From: Micrococcaceae bacterium RIT 802
GTDB taxonomy: Bacteria > Actinomycetota > Actinomycetes > Actinomycetales > Micrococcaceae
Direction of reading: 5' to 3'
Assembly (NCBI GenBank): GCA_016892645.1
Contig: JAFEMX010000008.1
Span: 62,001-126,000, forward strand
Length of the DNA stretch: 64,000 nt
Part shown: piece after piece, positions 7,285 to 15,892 of the stretch
Numbering within the stretch: the first letter of the stretch is position 1
Layout: each line of letters opens with the position of its first letter
The notes under the pieces: generated by a model
What the model saw: the letters and a program-made list of their open reading frames with translations, nothing else
Told to the model about the DNA's origin: nothing
The model's database searches: none
Program-made: the position numbers and the translations under genes

Positions 7285-8958
7285 TTAGGCGTCGACGGTG
7301 ATGACCGTGACGACCGGCTTGCGGCGCATGGCGCGGTCGGACCAGCGCACCAGCGCCTCGGAGATCGCCCGCTCGGCGTCGGGGCCGGTCTTGACGCCCC
7401 TGAGGCCGCCGAGGGTCTTCTCCACGATGCCCACGGCCTTGCCGAGGTCCTTGTCGGAGAACGTGAAGCCGACCGGGAAGAACTCGGGGTCCTCCTCCAG
7501 GGCACCGGTCTCCGGATCGACGATGGCCAGCACGGTCAGCGCGCCGTCCTCGGCCAGGCGGATGCGGTCCTGCAGGGATTCCTCGGTCGCGGCGCCGGCG
7601 ACCATGTTCTCGACGTAGACGTAGTCGGCCGCGACGTTGCCGGAGACGCGGGCGACGCCGTCCTTGAGGTCGACGGTCACGCCGTCCTCCAGGACCAGGG
7701 CGTTCTTCGGGTCCACGCCGGTGCGGATGGCCAGTTCGGCGTTGGCCTTCAGGTGCCGGTGCTCGCCGTGGACGGGCATGACGTTCTTCGGGCGGACCAG
7801 GTTGTAGCAGTACACCAGCTCGCCGGCCGAGGCGTGCCCGGAGACGTGGACCTTGGCGTTGCCCTTGTGCACCACGTTGGCGCCGAGCTTGGTCAGGTCG
7901 TTGATCAGGCGGTAGATCGAGGTCTCGTTGCCCGGAACCAGGGAGGAGGCCAGCAGCACGGTGTCGTCCTGGACCAGGTCGATGACGTGGTCCTGGTTGG
8001 CCATGCGGGCCAGGGCGGCCATCGGCTCGCCCTGGGAGCCGGTGCAGATGATGACGACCTTTTCCGGCGCCATCTTCTCCACCTCCTTGAAGTCCACCAG
8101 CACGCCGCGCGGGATCTTCAGGTAGCCGAGCTCCTTGGCGGTGCCCATGTTGCGGACCATCGAGCGGCCGACGAAGGCGACCTTGCGGTTGTACTTGTGG
8201 GCCGAGTCGATGACCTGCTGGATGCGGTGCACGTGCGAGGCGAAGGAGGAGACGATCACGCGGCGCGGGGAGGTGCGCATGACGTTGTCGATGGCCGGCA
8301 GCAGCTCGGCCTCGGCGGCCATGAAGCCCGGGACCTCGGCGTTGGTGGAGTCCGGCATGAACAGGTCCACGCCCTCCTCGCCCAGGCGGGCGAACCCGGC
8401 CAGGTCGGTGATGCGGCGGTCCAGCGGGAACTGGTCCATCTTGAAGTCACCGGTCTCCAGCACGAGGCCGGCGGGGGTGCGGATCGCCACGGCCAGGCCG
8501 TCGGGGATGGAGTGGTTCACGGCCAGGAACTCGAGGTCGAAGGGGCCGAACTTCTTGCGCTCGCCCTCCTTGACCTGGACGACCTTGGGCTTGATGCGGT
8601 GTTCCTGCAGCTTGGTCTTCACGAAGGCCAGGGTCAGCCGGGCGGAGATCAGCGGGATGTCCGCACGCTCGCGGAGCAGGTACGGGATGCCGCCGATGTG
8701 GTCCTCGTGGCCGTGCGTGAGCACGACGCCGACGACGTCATCGAGGCGGTCGCGGATCGCCGAGAAGTCGGGGAGGATCACGTCGACGCCGGGGTGCTGT
8801 TCCTCGGGGAACAGGACGCCGCAGTCGACGATCAGCAATTTGCCGCCGTACTCGAAGACCGTCATGTTGCGGCCGATCTCGCCCAGGCCGCCGAGCGGGG
8901 TGATCCGCATGGCTCCCTTCGCGAGGGCGGGCGGGGTCTGGTGCTGCTTTTTTCTCAA
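7285..8958 (-). CDS. rnj: Ribonuclease J
   Basis: Metallo-beta-lactamase/beta-CASP nuclease acting as 5'-3' exonuclease and endonuclease in mRNA decay and rRNA maturation. Motifs: GGLGEIGRNMT near the start, the zinc motif HGHEDHIGG (from residue 82), VNHSIPDG, STNAEVPG, SFASHVHR, SQGEP in the beta-CASP region and VHVSGHA with VMPVHGEHRH near residues 340-370. With the TTG at 8958 as start the protein has 557 residues, matching the roughly 558 of mycobacterial RNase J. An open frame continues upstream to 9081, but that part is basic, low in complexity and unlike the family, so it is probably leader. An ATG at 8910 would cut off the conserved TPPALAKGA lead-in. A strong terminator follows. Confidence 0.93.
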   Translation of the reverse strand: MRKKQHQTPPALAKGAMRITPLGGLGEIGRNMTVFEYGGKLLIVDCGVLFPEEQHPGVDVILPDFSAIRDRLDDVVGVVLTHGHEDHIGGIPYLLRERADIPLISARLTLAFVKTKLQEHRIKPKVVQVKEGERKKFGPFDLEFLAVNHSIPDGLAVAIRTPAGLVLETGDFKMDQFPLDRRITDLAGFARLGEEGVDLFMPDSTNAEVPGFMAAEAELLPAIDNVMRTSPRRVIVSSFASHVHRIQQVIDSAHKYNRKVAFVGRSMVRNMGTAKELGYLKIPRGVLVDFKEVEKMAPEKVVIICTGSQGEPMAALARMANQDHVIDLVQDDTVLLASSLVPGNETSIYRLINDLTKLGANVVHKGNAKVHVSGHASAGELVYCYNLVRPKNVMPVHGEHRHLKANAELAIRTGVDPKNALVLEDGVTVDLKDGVARVSGNVAADYVYVENMVAGAATEESLQDRIRLAEDGALTVLAIVDPETGALEEDPEFFPVGFTFSDKDLGKAVGIVEKTLGGLRGVKTGPDAERAISEALVRWSDRAMRRKPVVTVITVDA

Positions 8959-9132
8959 GAAAGTCCGTTCTCTGTGCGGTGTTGTTTTTTCCGTATCCGG
9001 CCGGCAGCGTCTGTTTTCGGTCGACGCCGGAGCAAACCGGGAAATCCAAGGGCCTCCGCGACGCACGCGTGGCGAAAGCATATCTACCTTGACTTTACCA
9101 CCGCTTCACAGCCGCGGCTCCGACGGGGGCGC

Positions 9133-9144
9133 TAGCCTGAGCCC
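9133..9144 (+). promoter_or_regulatory. -10 element of a probable leaderless transcript
   Basis: TAGCCT at 9133-9138 ends six bases before the ATG at 9145, the spacing that puts the transcription start at the A of the start codon. No Shine-Dalgarno sequence precedes the ATG. The same TAGCCT-N6-ATG arrangement recurs at 13119. Confidence 0.55.
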
Positions 9145-10305
9145 ATGCCCCTCGCGGTCATCGGAACCGTCCTGTTGCTGCTCGGTGCCGTCGCCGTGGC
9201 GTGCGGCGTTCTCCCCGTCGGCGACGTCGTCGTGCTCGCGGACCGCGTGGTGCCGGTGCTCGGCTTCGCCGCGGCGATCACCGTGGTGTCCGAACTGCTC
9301 ACCGCCGCCGGCCTGTTCGACTGGATCGCCGGCCGCATCCGGCGGTGGGGGCGGGGACGCGCGTGGCTGCTCTGGCTGCTGGTGTGCGCCCTGGCGGTGG
9401 TCGTCACCGCGTTCCTGTCGCTGGATACGACGGCGGTGCTGCTCACCCCCGTCGTCGTGGTGTTGGCCCGGTCCACGGGGCTGCCACCGCTGCCCTTGGC
9501 GTTGTCGACCGCCTGGCTGGCGAACACGGCGAGCCTGTTCCTGCCCATCTCGAACCTGACCAACCTGTTGGCGGCGCACCGGCTGGACGCCTCGTCCCCG
9601 GTGGCGTTCGCCGCGCGCATGGCGCTTCCCGCGTCCATTGCCGTCCTGGTCCCGCTGCTCGTCCTCGCCCTCGTCTTCCGCCGCGAGCTGGGCCGGCGCA
9701 CCGGGGATGCCACCGGCGACGCCATGCCGGCGCCGGTGGCGGACCGGACGCTGCTGGCCGCCTCCGCGCTGGTCCTGGCGGCGTTGCTGCCGGCGCTGCT
9801 CTCCGGGGTGGCGGTGTGGGTCCCGGCCACGGCGGCGGCCCTGCTGCTGGTGGTGCTCTTCGCCGTGCGACGACCGCGGGAGTTGACCCCGCGGCTGGTG
9901 CCGTGGCCGCTGCTGCTCTTTGCCTCCGGGTTGTTCCTGGCCATGGCCGCGGCCCAGCGCCTGGGGTTGCAGGTGCTCGCCGATCCGCTGCTGGGCTCCG
10001 GGGCCGGGCCCGCGGACCTGCTCCGGGTCGCGGGCGCCGGGGCATTGGGGGCGAACGTGCTGAACAACCTGCCCGCCTACCTGCTGCTGGAACCGGCGGC
10101 CGGCTCGGGGACGCGCCTCCTGGCCCTGCTCATCGGCGTGAACGCCGGCGCCCTGGTCACCCCGTGGGCGTCGTTGGCGACCCTGCTCTGGCACGACCGG
10201 CTGGCCCGGATGGGGGTCCGGGTGGCCTGGGGTGGATATGTCCTGCTGGGGCTGCTCGTGGTCCCGCTGGCCGTGGGCGGCGCCGTGCTGGCCCTGGCCC
10301 GGTAG
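9145..10305 (+). CDS. ArsB/SLC13-type (ion transporter superfamily) permease
   Basis: A 386-residue hydrophobic protein with about ten to eleven membrane segments. The signature region FLSLDTTAVLLTPVVVVLA followed by STAWLANTASLFLPISNLTNLL is typical of the arsenite/NhaD/SLC13 carriers, whose re-entrant loops carry an SNLTN-type motif; a second GANVLNNLPAYLLL loop is the pseudo-symmetric counterpart. The length matches compact actinobacterial ArsB-like proteins. No arsR, arsC or metal regulator lies nearby, so arsenite is not demonstrated as substrate and a dicarboxylate or other anion is equally possible. It is divergent from RNase J and is followed within 25 bases by a SulP transporter. Confidence 0.8.
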   Translation: MPLAVIGTVLLLLGAVAVACGVLPVGDVVVLADRVVPVLGFAAAITVVSELLTAAGLFDWIAGRIRRWGRGRAWLLWLLVCALAVVVTAFLSLDTTAVLLTPVVVVLARSTGLPPLPLALSTAWLANTASLFLPISNLTNLLAAHRLDASSPVAFAARMALPASIAVLVPLLVLALVFRRELGRRTGDATGDAMPAPVADRTLLAASALVLAALLPALLSGVAVWVPATAAALLLVVLFAVRRPRELTPRLVPWPLLLFASGLFLAMAAAQRLGLQVLADPLLGSGAGPADLLRVAGAGALGANVLNNLPAYLLLEPAAGSGTRLLALLIGVNAGALVTPWASLATLLWHDRLARMGVRVAWGGYVLLGLLVVPLAVGGAVLALAR

Positions 10306-10324
10306 CCGCTGCGGCCGCACCACG

Positions 10325-10338
10325 TAAAGTTGTCCCTT
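10325..10338 (+). promoter_or_regulatory. -10 element of the sulP gene (probable leaderless start)
   Basis: TAAAGT (10325-10330) lies eight bases before the GTG at 10339 and no ribosome site is visible, suggesting a leaderless transcript starting independently of the upstream carrier gene. Confidence 0.5.
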
Positions 10339-11820
10339 GTGTCAGCCGTCCCCGCCCCCGCCACCCTGCGCAGCGTCCTGCGCTCCCCTCGCGCCCTGAG
10401 CACCGAGGTCCTCGCCGGCATCGTCACGACGCTCGCGCTCATCCCCGAGGTCATCTCCTTCTCCGTCATCGCCGGCGTCGACCCGCAGGTGTCCCTGCTG
10501 GCCTCGGTGGTGCTGGCGGTCTCCATGTCCTTCCTGGGCGGACGCCCCGCGATGATCACCGCCGCCGCCGGGTCGGTGGCCCTGGTGGTGGGCCCGCTGG
10601 TGAAGACGCACGGCGTCGAGTACCTGATGCCCACGATCGTCCTCGCCGGCCTGGTCCAGGTCGCGTTCGGGGTGTTCGGCCTGGCCCGGCTGATGCGTTT
10701 CGTCCCGCGTTCGGTCATGCTCGGCTTCGTCAACGGCCTGGGCATCCTGATCTTCATGGCACAGGTTCCGCACGTCCTGGACCTGCCGCCGCTGGGCTAC
10801 GCGGTCTTCGCCGTCGTCCTGCTCATCGTGGTGCTGCTCCCCCGCTTCACGACGGTGGTCCCCGCCCCGTTGGTGGCGATCGCGTTGGCGACGGCCGCCG
10901 TCGTCGTCTTCAACTGGACCATCCCCGACGTCGCCGGCGAAGGCACCATCGGCGGCCCCCTGCCCGGGCTGACAGCACTGGGCGTTCCGGTGAACGTGGA
11001 GACTCTGCAGCTGATCTGGCCCACCGCGCTCTCGGTGGCGTTCGTCGGACTGCTCGAAACCCTGCTGACGGCCAAGGTCACCGACGACCTGACCGAGACG
11101 CACTCGGACAAGGGCCGCGAGTCGTGGGGCCTGGGCGTGGCCAACATGCTCGCCGCCGGGTGGGGCGGCATCGGCGGCTGCGCGATGATCGGGCAGACGG
11201 TGGTCAACGTGAAGCTCGGCCGGGCCCGCACCCGCATCTCCACGCTGGTCGCCGGGCTGTTCCTGCTGCTGCTGATGACCTCCCTGAGCGAGGTGATGGC
11301 CCGCATCCCCATGGTCGCGCTGGCCGCGGTGATGATGGTCGTGGCCGTGCAGACCTTGAACTGGCACAGCGTCGCCCCGGGCACGCTGCGCCGCATGCCG
11401 GTCCCCGAGACCCTGGTCATGGCGGTCACCATCATCGCCGTGGTCGCCACCGGGAACCTCGCCGTGGGCGTCGGCATCGGCGTGCTGCTGGCCATGGTCC
11501 TCTTCGCCCGCCGCGTCGCCCGGGTGCTGGTGGTGCGCCGGAACCTGCACGACGACGGCGCCTCCGTGCGCTATGCGGTGGCGGGTCCGCTGTTCTTCGG
11601 CAGCAGCAACGACCTGGTCGAGCAGTTCGACTACGCCGAGGACCCGGCCCACGTGGTCATCGACCTGTCCGCCGCCCAGTTGTGGGACGCCTCGACCATC
11701 GCCGCCCTGGATTCGGTCCGTGACAAGTACGCCAAACACGGGGCCGACGTCACGGTGACCGGGCTGGACGAGCGCAGCTCTGCGCTGGACCGGCGGCTCT
11801 CGGGGTTCCTGAAGGACTGA
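10339..11820 (+). CDS. SulP-family anion transporter with STAS domain
   Basis: A membrane protein of about 493 residues: 12-14 membrane segments (about 20-400) of the SulP/SLC26 fold, then a C-terminal cytoplasmic STAS domain (about 400-493) with VRYAVAGPLFFGSSNDLVEQ and VVIDLSAAQLWDASTIAALD. SulP proteins take up sulfate, bicarbonate or other anions with sodium or protons. I take the GTG at 10339; a TTG three codons earlier falls in the -10 element. The neighbouring ArsB/SLC13-like gene also encodes an anion carrier, but there is no regulatory or metabolic partner to identify the ion. The gene converges on the GH3 gene with nine bases between stops. Confidence 0.9.
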   Translation: MSAVPAPATLRSVLRSPRALSTEVLAGIVTTLALIPEVISFSVIAGVDPQVSLLASVVLAVSMSFLGGRPAMITAAAGSVALVVGPLVKTHGVEYLMPTIVLAGLVQVAFGVFGLARLMRFVPRSVMLGFVNGLGILIFMAQVPHVLDLPPLGYAVFAVVLLIVVLLPRFTTVVPAPLVAIALATAAVVVFNWTIPDVAGEGTIGGPLPGLTALGVPVNVETLQLIWPTALSVAFVGLLETLLTAKVTDDLTETHSDKGRESWGLGVANMLAAGWGGIGGCAMIGQTVVNVKLGRARTRISTLVAGLFLLLLMTSLSEVMARIPMVALAAVMMVVAVQTLNWHSVAPGTLRRMPVPETLVMAVTIIAVVATGNLAVGVGIGVLLAMVLFARRVARVLVVRRNLHDDGASVRYAVAGPLFFGSSNDLVEQFDYAEDPAHVVIDLSAAQLWDASTIAALDSVRDKYAKHGADVTVTGLDERSSALDRRLSGFLKD

Positions 11821-11829
11821 GCGCGGCCG

Positions 11830-13017
11830 CTAGTTTCCGGCCTGCGTGTCGAGCACTTCCAGCGCCGCGGCATTGATGATGGCCCGGAACGCCGGGCTGC
11901 GCTTCGCTTCGGCGAGCAGCGCCCAGTACATCGTGGGCAGGGCCGCGGGGTTGACGCACAACAGCATCGTGCCGCCGTTCCTGAAGAAGGTCTTGGCGCG
12001 CGTCGCGTAGCTCCATGGGGCGAGCTGCCTGGCGTTGCACAGGTCATCGGAGATGACGATGCCCTTGAAGGCCAGGTCCTGGCGCAGCATCGTCTTCATG
12101 ACAACCGGTGAGAACGTGCCGATGTAGTGGCTGTCGATCTTCGGGTAGTAGGCGTTGGAGACCATGATCCAGCGGGTCCCGTTGTTGGCGGCCCGCGCGA
12201 AGGGCCGCCGGTACGCGGTGTAGCGGGTGGTGACCGTGTCCGTGACGTTCGTGGACGTGTCGGTGTTCTTCGTGACCCGGCCCAGGCCCGGGAAGTGCTT
12301 GACCACCGGTGCCACCCCGCCGGCTTTCATCCCCCGGGTGAACGCGTCGACGTCCGCGGCCACATCGTAGGACGTGTAGCCGAATTCGCGGTGCCAGTAG
12401 CCGATCGGCGCGTTGTAGGGGGCGAACGCGGCACTGGGGACCGTGTCCCCCACCGGGGCCAGGTTGACGTTGACACCGGCAGATCGCAATTGGCGCGCCC
12501 ATTTCGTCGCCTGGGACTGCAGATAGGACGTGGACCAGGTGCCCTGGTGCAGTGAGGTGGGCATGTCGGTGAATCCGGGACCGTTCAGCACCTGCACGTA
12601 GCCGCCCTCCTGGTCGGTGGCGATGAACCGGGGCAGCCCGCCGGTGGCCAGCGGGCCGACGGTGGCGTTGATCTTCGCGACCACGGCGTGGGTGGCAGCG
12701 GTCCCGCCGTAGCTGCGCCCGCCGAGGAAGACGTTGCCCACGTGGAACCGCGTCAGGGTCTTCATCGTGGAGGCGTTGGCGCCGGTGGCCGGAACCCCCA
12801 TCATGAGCACCTTGCCGATCCGCTGGTACAGGGTCAGCCGGGCCAGCTGCTGGGCGGGGGTCAGGGCCGCTGCGGGGACGGCCGCCTCCCCGGGTGGGCT
12901 CGCCACGGCCGCCGGCCCCAGCGGCGACAGGCCCGCGACCAGGGCGAGGGCCAATGCCCCGGAAGCCGACGCGCGGCCGATCCGGGAGGAGAAGTCGAGG
13001 GCCTTTGCACGCAACAT
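11830..13017 (-). CDS. Secreted glycoside hydrolase family 3 protein (NagZ-like, atypical acid/base loop)
   Basis: A protein of 395 residues with a signal peptide (basic Arg residues, then SGALALALVAGLSPLG, and a likely AxA cleavage near residue 40) and a single GH3 N-terminal TIM barrel, the size of beta-N-acetylglucosaminidases acting on peptidoglycan fragments. Visible motifs: ATDQEGGYVQ (133-142), KHFPGLGR (240-247) and ISDDL with Asp324 as nucleophile. Typical NagZ enzymes have a DSH motif after KHFPG that supplies the acid/base histidine; here the loop reads NTDTSTNVTD (251-260) with no histidine. The start has GAGG at five bases. It probably acts on wall saccharides outside the membrane, but the specificity is open. 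Confidence 0.85.
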   Translation of the reverse strand: MLRAKALDFSSRIGRASASGALALALVAGLSPLGPAAVASPPGEAAVPAAALTPAQQLARLTLYQRIGKVLMMGVPATGANASTMKTLTRFHVGNVFLGGRSYGGTAATHAVVAKINATVGPLATGGLPRFIATDQEGGYVQVLNGPGFTDMPTSLHQGTWSTSYLQSQATKWARQLRSAGVNVNLAPVGDTVPSAAFAPYNAPIGYWHREFGYTSYDVAADVDAFTRGMKAGGVAPVVKHFPGLGRVTKNTDTSTNVTDTVTTRYTAYRRPFARAANNGTRWIMVSNAYYPKIDSHYIGTFSPVVMKTMLRQDLAFKGIVISDDLCNARQLAPWSYATRAKTFFRNGGTMLLCVNPAALPTMYWALLAEAKRSPAFRAIINAAALEVLDTQAGN

Positions 13018-13118
13018 GGCGGCCTCTTTCCGGGAGAAGCTGGACCCATTTTAGCCCCATTCCGCCCGGATGCACCCGATGGGCGGGCACCCTTCGACAC
13101 GGCCCACGCCCGGGGCGG

Positions 13119-13130
13119 TAGCCTGAATCC
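13119..13130 (+). promoter_or_regulatory. -10 element of a probable leaderless transcript
   Basis: TAGCCT (13119-13124) followed by six bases and the ATG at 13131; no ribosome site. The hexamer and spacing equal those before the gene at 9145. Confidence 0.55.
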
Positions 13131-13424
13131 ATGCCGACCGTGAACCAGGTCCTTGCCGAGGTCCGCCATGCCCTGGAGGTCCTGCGCCATGCGGCGGCCT
13201 TCGACGGCGACGACCGTCGCGCCCATGCCGCGGACTGGGTCGAGGCGCACTTCGCGGAGGCACGAACGCCCTTCGAGGTCCGGCAGGCCGCCGCCGGGGC
13301 CCTGACCCTGTACCGCGGCGGCATGGGGTCGTTCCAGGACGTGGGGACCTCCATCATGGCCGACGCGGTCGACGGGCTGTGGCGCGCCCTGCGCCGGGCC
13401 CGGTCGGCATTCCTGCGGCCGTAG
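13131..13424 (+). CDS. Small hypothetical protein, possibly DUF6966-like
   Basis: A 97-residue soluble, mostly helical protein. The central segment LTLYRGGMGSFQDVGTS (about 62-78) followed by a basic helix AVDGLWRALRRARSAF is reminiscent of the small DUF6966 family, in which a GGMGSF-DV motif is conserved; I am not certain of the assignment. No membrane segment, signal peptide or metal motif is visible. It is divergent from the GH3 gene and convergent with the thioesterase gene, hence monocistronic. Coding status is supported by strong third-position GC bias and the well-placed -10/ATG pair. Confidence 0.65.
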   Translation: MPTVNQVLAEVRHALEVLRHAAAFDGDDRRAHAADWVEAHFAEARTPFEVRQAAAGALTLYRGGMGSFQDVGTSIMADAVDGLWRALRRARSAFLRP

Positions 13425-13450
13425 CACCCCCCTGCCCCCGACCGGGTGGC

Positions 13451-13858
13451 TCAGGCCGGGTCCTCCTCCAGGAGGTTGCGCTGCAGGGCCCGGCGCTCGT
13501 CGTCGTCCAGGGCCCGGGAGGCGGAGCGGCCCTCGCCCAGAGGCACGATCACCGTGGTGCCGACGAAGACCGTGGTGCCGCGTTGGATGCCGGTGTGGCG
13601 CAGCGTGAACGACTTGGTGCCGATGCGCTCCACCCCCAGGCTGATCGTCATCTCCGGGATGTACTCGGCCTGCGCCAGGTAATCCACCTTCAGGGAGGCG
13701 ACGACGACGCCGGACAACAGGGACGAGAACCCCTCCCCGGCCCGGGTCCACCGCACGCGGGCCTCCTCCATGAGAGTGACGATGCGGGCGTGGTTCAAGT
13801 GGCCGTTGGCGTCCTGGTCGGACCAGCGCAGGGCAATGGTGAAGTCAAGGGAACTCAT
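13451..13858 (-). CDS. Acyl-CoA thioesterase, 4HBT hotdog fold
   Basis: A 135-residue single-domain hotdog protein. The N-terminal motif RWSDQDANGHLNHARI (11-26) contains the Asp-x-x-x-H-x-N pattern of the YbgC/4-hydroxybenzoyl-CoA thioesterase family, where the aspartate polarises the thioester. These cytosolic enzymes hydrolyse short- or medium-chain acyl-CoAs or aryl-CoAs. The length is normal for the family. The gene is alone on the minus strand between two rightward genes, so its substrate is not hinted by context. Confidence 0.88.
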   Translation of the reverse strand: MSSLDFTIALRWSDQDANGHLNHARIVTLMEEARVRWTRAGEGFSSLLSGVVVASLKVDYLAQAEYIPEMTISLGVERIGTKSFTLRHTGIQRGTTVFVGTTVIVPLGEGRSASRALDDDERRALQRNLLEEDPA

Positions 13859-14008
13859 GTTCGGATCCTATCGGCGCCGCCGGTGCACACACCGCCCCCG
13901 AGGCCGGGCCGGGCCGTTGTTACGATGAACACGCCGCTATCCCGCCGGGGTGCGTGGCGCCCGGGGCCGCGGAGTCCCGGGCCGGTGTCGAAACCCTAGG
14001 AGTCGAAC

Positions 14009-15232
14009 ATGTCAGCAGCCGACCTTCTCACCGACAACCACCGCGAGTACCTGCACGGGATCTACCAGCAGTTCCACGAGCATCCCGAGCTCTCCATGCA
14101 GGAGCACCGCACCGCGGAGGCCATCGAGGGTGAACTGGCAGCGTTCGGCATCGACCCGCTCCGCTGCGGCGGCACCGGCGTCGTCGGGGTGCTGCGCAAC
14201 GGCGAGGGCCCCACGGTTGCCTTCCGCGCCGACATCGATGCCCTGCCCATCCGTGAGGACACCGGCCTGCCCTACGCCAGCACCGCCAGCGGCACCCTCG
14301 CCGACGGCACCGAGGTCCCGGTCATGCACGGCTGCGGGCACGATTCGCACGCAGCCTCCCTGTTGACCGCCGCCCGCATCCTCGCCGCATCCACCGACAC
14401 GTGGTCGGGGACCATCGTGTTCATCTTCCAGCCGGGCGAGGAAACCGCCGCCGGTGCGAAGGCGATGGTCGAGGACGGGCTGTGGGACAAGGCCCCGAAG
14501 CCGGAGGTCGTCTTCGGCCAGCACGTGATGCCCGGCCTGGCCGGCACCGTCTCCTACATGCACGGCCACCCCATGACGCAGGCCGATTCGTGGAAGGTCA
14601 CCCTGCACGGACGCCAATCCCACGGCTCGCAGCCCCAGGATTCAATCGACCCGATCGTGCTCGGCGCGGCCACCATCACCCGGATCCAGACCATCGTCTC
14701 CCGCGAGGTCGATCCCCGCCGCGCCGCCGTCGTCACCATCGGCACCTTCCGCGGCGGGCTGAAGGAGAACATCATCCCGGACACCGCCGAGTTCACCCTC
14801 AACGTGCGCACCTTCGACGAGGACGTCCGCGACCAGATCCTCTCGGCCCTGCGCCGGATCATCTCCGCCGAGGCCGCGGCCTCCAATGCACCGGAGCCGG
14901 ACATCGAGGTCCTGACCGTCTATCCGCCGAACCACAACGACCCCGCCGCGACGGATGCGCTGGCCACCGCGCTGCGTGCCGAGCTCGGCGACGACGCGGT
15001 CATCGACGGCGAACCCGCCATGGCGTCGGAGGATTTCGGCACCCTCTCGGCGGCGATCGACGTGCCCTCCGTCTTCTGGTTCTTCGGCGCCTACACCGCC
15101 GAGACCATGGAAGCCGGACACTTCCCGGTCAACCACTCCCCGCGGTTCGCCCCGATCATGGAACCGACCCTGGAGACCGGCACCCGGGCCGCCCTGGCCG
15201 CGATCCTCTCCCGCGTCGGCACGGCGGCCTGA
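14009..15232 (+). CDS. M20 family metallo-amidohydrolase
   Basis: A 407-residue enzyme of the M20D amidohydrolase group (hippurate hydrolase, IAA-amino acid hydrolase, N-acetyl amino acid deacetylase). The di-metal site is visible as HGCGHDSH (107-114), the general base in GEETAAGA (143-150), a distal FGQHVMPG histidine and a C-terminal MASEDFG plus VNHSP. The dimerisation lid domain lies at about 185-300. It removes acyl groups from N-acyl amino acids or related amides in the cytoplasm. The start ATG has a good AGGAG eight bases upstream. The next gene follows by 33 bases, but a functional link is not obvious. Confidence 0.9.
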   Translation: MSAADLLTDNHREYLHGIYQQFHEHPELSMQEHRTAEAIEGELAAFGIDPLRCGGTGVVGVLRNGEGPTVAFRADIDALPIREDTGLPYASTASGTLADGTEVPVMHGCGHDSHAASLLTAARILAASTDTWSGTIVFIFQPGEETAAGAKAMVEDGLWDKAPKPEVVFGQHVMPGLAGTVSYMHGHPMTQADSWKVTLHGRQSHGSQPQDSIDPIVLGAATITRIQTIVSREVDPRRAAVVTIGTFRGGLKENIIPDTAEFTLNVRTFDEDVRDQILSALRRIISAEAAASNAPEPDIEVLTVYPPNHNDPAATDALATALRAELGDDAVIDGEPAMASEDFGTLSAAIDVPSVFWFFGAYTAETMEAGHFPVNHSPRFAPIMEPTLETGTRAALAAILSRVGTAA

Positions 15233-15265
15233 TCCGATGCACACGATGAAGAGGCGCCGCGGCCG

Positions 15266-15892
15266 GTGAACGTCATGCTCGTGCTCGACCTGCTCGGCGT
15301 GTTCTTCTTCGCGGTCTCCGGCTCGCTGCTGGCGGCCCGTCGAGATTTCGACATCGTCGGCTCCATCATGCTGGCCTCGCTCGTCGGCCTGGGCGGCGGC
15401 GTCATCCGCGACCTCGTCATCGACCAGGACGTCCCGAACGCGTTCCGGATGCCCATCTACATCCTCCCGCCGGTACTGGCCGTCCTGTCCGTGTACTTCC
15501 ACCTCTTCGGGGTGCGCCGGCTGCGCCGGACCTTGATGATGTTCGACGCCGGAGGGCTGGCCCTGTTCTGCGTCACCGGCACCATCACCGCGCTCGAGTC
15601 GGGCATGGGGGCGGTGACCGCTGCCCTGCTGGGGCTGACGACGGCGGTGGGCGGCGGGATCATGCGCGATGCGGTCTCCAACGAGATACCGCAGGTGTTC
15701 AACCCGCGCGGCGTCTATGCGATCCCGGCCATGGTCGGGGCCGCACTGACGTCGTCCTTGTGGACTCTGGGCTGGCTGAACGCGGTGACGGGCACAGTGG
15801 TCGCCGGCCTGGTGTTCGGCGCCCGGGTGCTCTCGCTGCGCTACGGGTGGCGCGTGCCGTTGGCCTCCGGGATCGGGAAGTCCCTGCCCTAG
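15266..15892 (+). CDS. TRIC-type cation channel / UPF0126 membrane protein
   Basis: A 208-residue protein with seven membrane helices in two three-helix repeats plus one, the fold of prokaryotic TRIC channels. The family motifs FAVSGSLLAARRDFDIVG (first repeat) and LGLTTAVGGGIMRDA (second repeat, the GGG(I/V)xRD signature) are both present, along with GGGVIRDL. TRIC proteins form trimeric potassium-permeable channels; physiological roles in bacteria are poorly defined, and some members affect glycine or amino-acid flux. The start is a GTG at 15266; an ATG three codons later is possible. The 3' end overlaps the stop of the convergent membrane-protein gene by four bases. Confidence 0.9.
   Translation: MNVMLVLDLLGVFFFAVSGSLLAARRDFDIVGSIMLASLVGLGGGVIRDLVIDQDVPNAFRMPIYILPPVLAVLSVYFHLFGVRRLRRTLMMFDAGGLALFCVTGTITALESGMGAVTAALLGLTTAVGGGIMRDAVSNEIPQVFNPRGVYAIPAMVGAALTSSLWTLGWLNAVTGTVVAGLVFGARVLSLRYGWRVPLASGIGKSLP

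Noticed and set aside
9145-10305. Naming the carrier arsB
   Set aside because: The fold fits but arsR, arsC and arsenic operon context are absent, so the symbol would over-claim.
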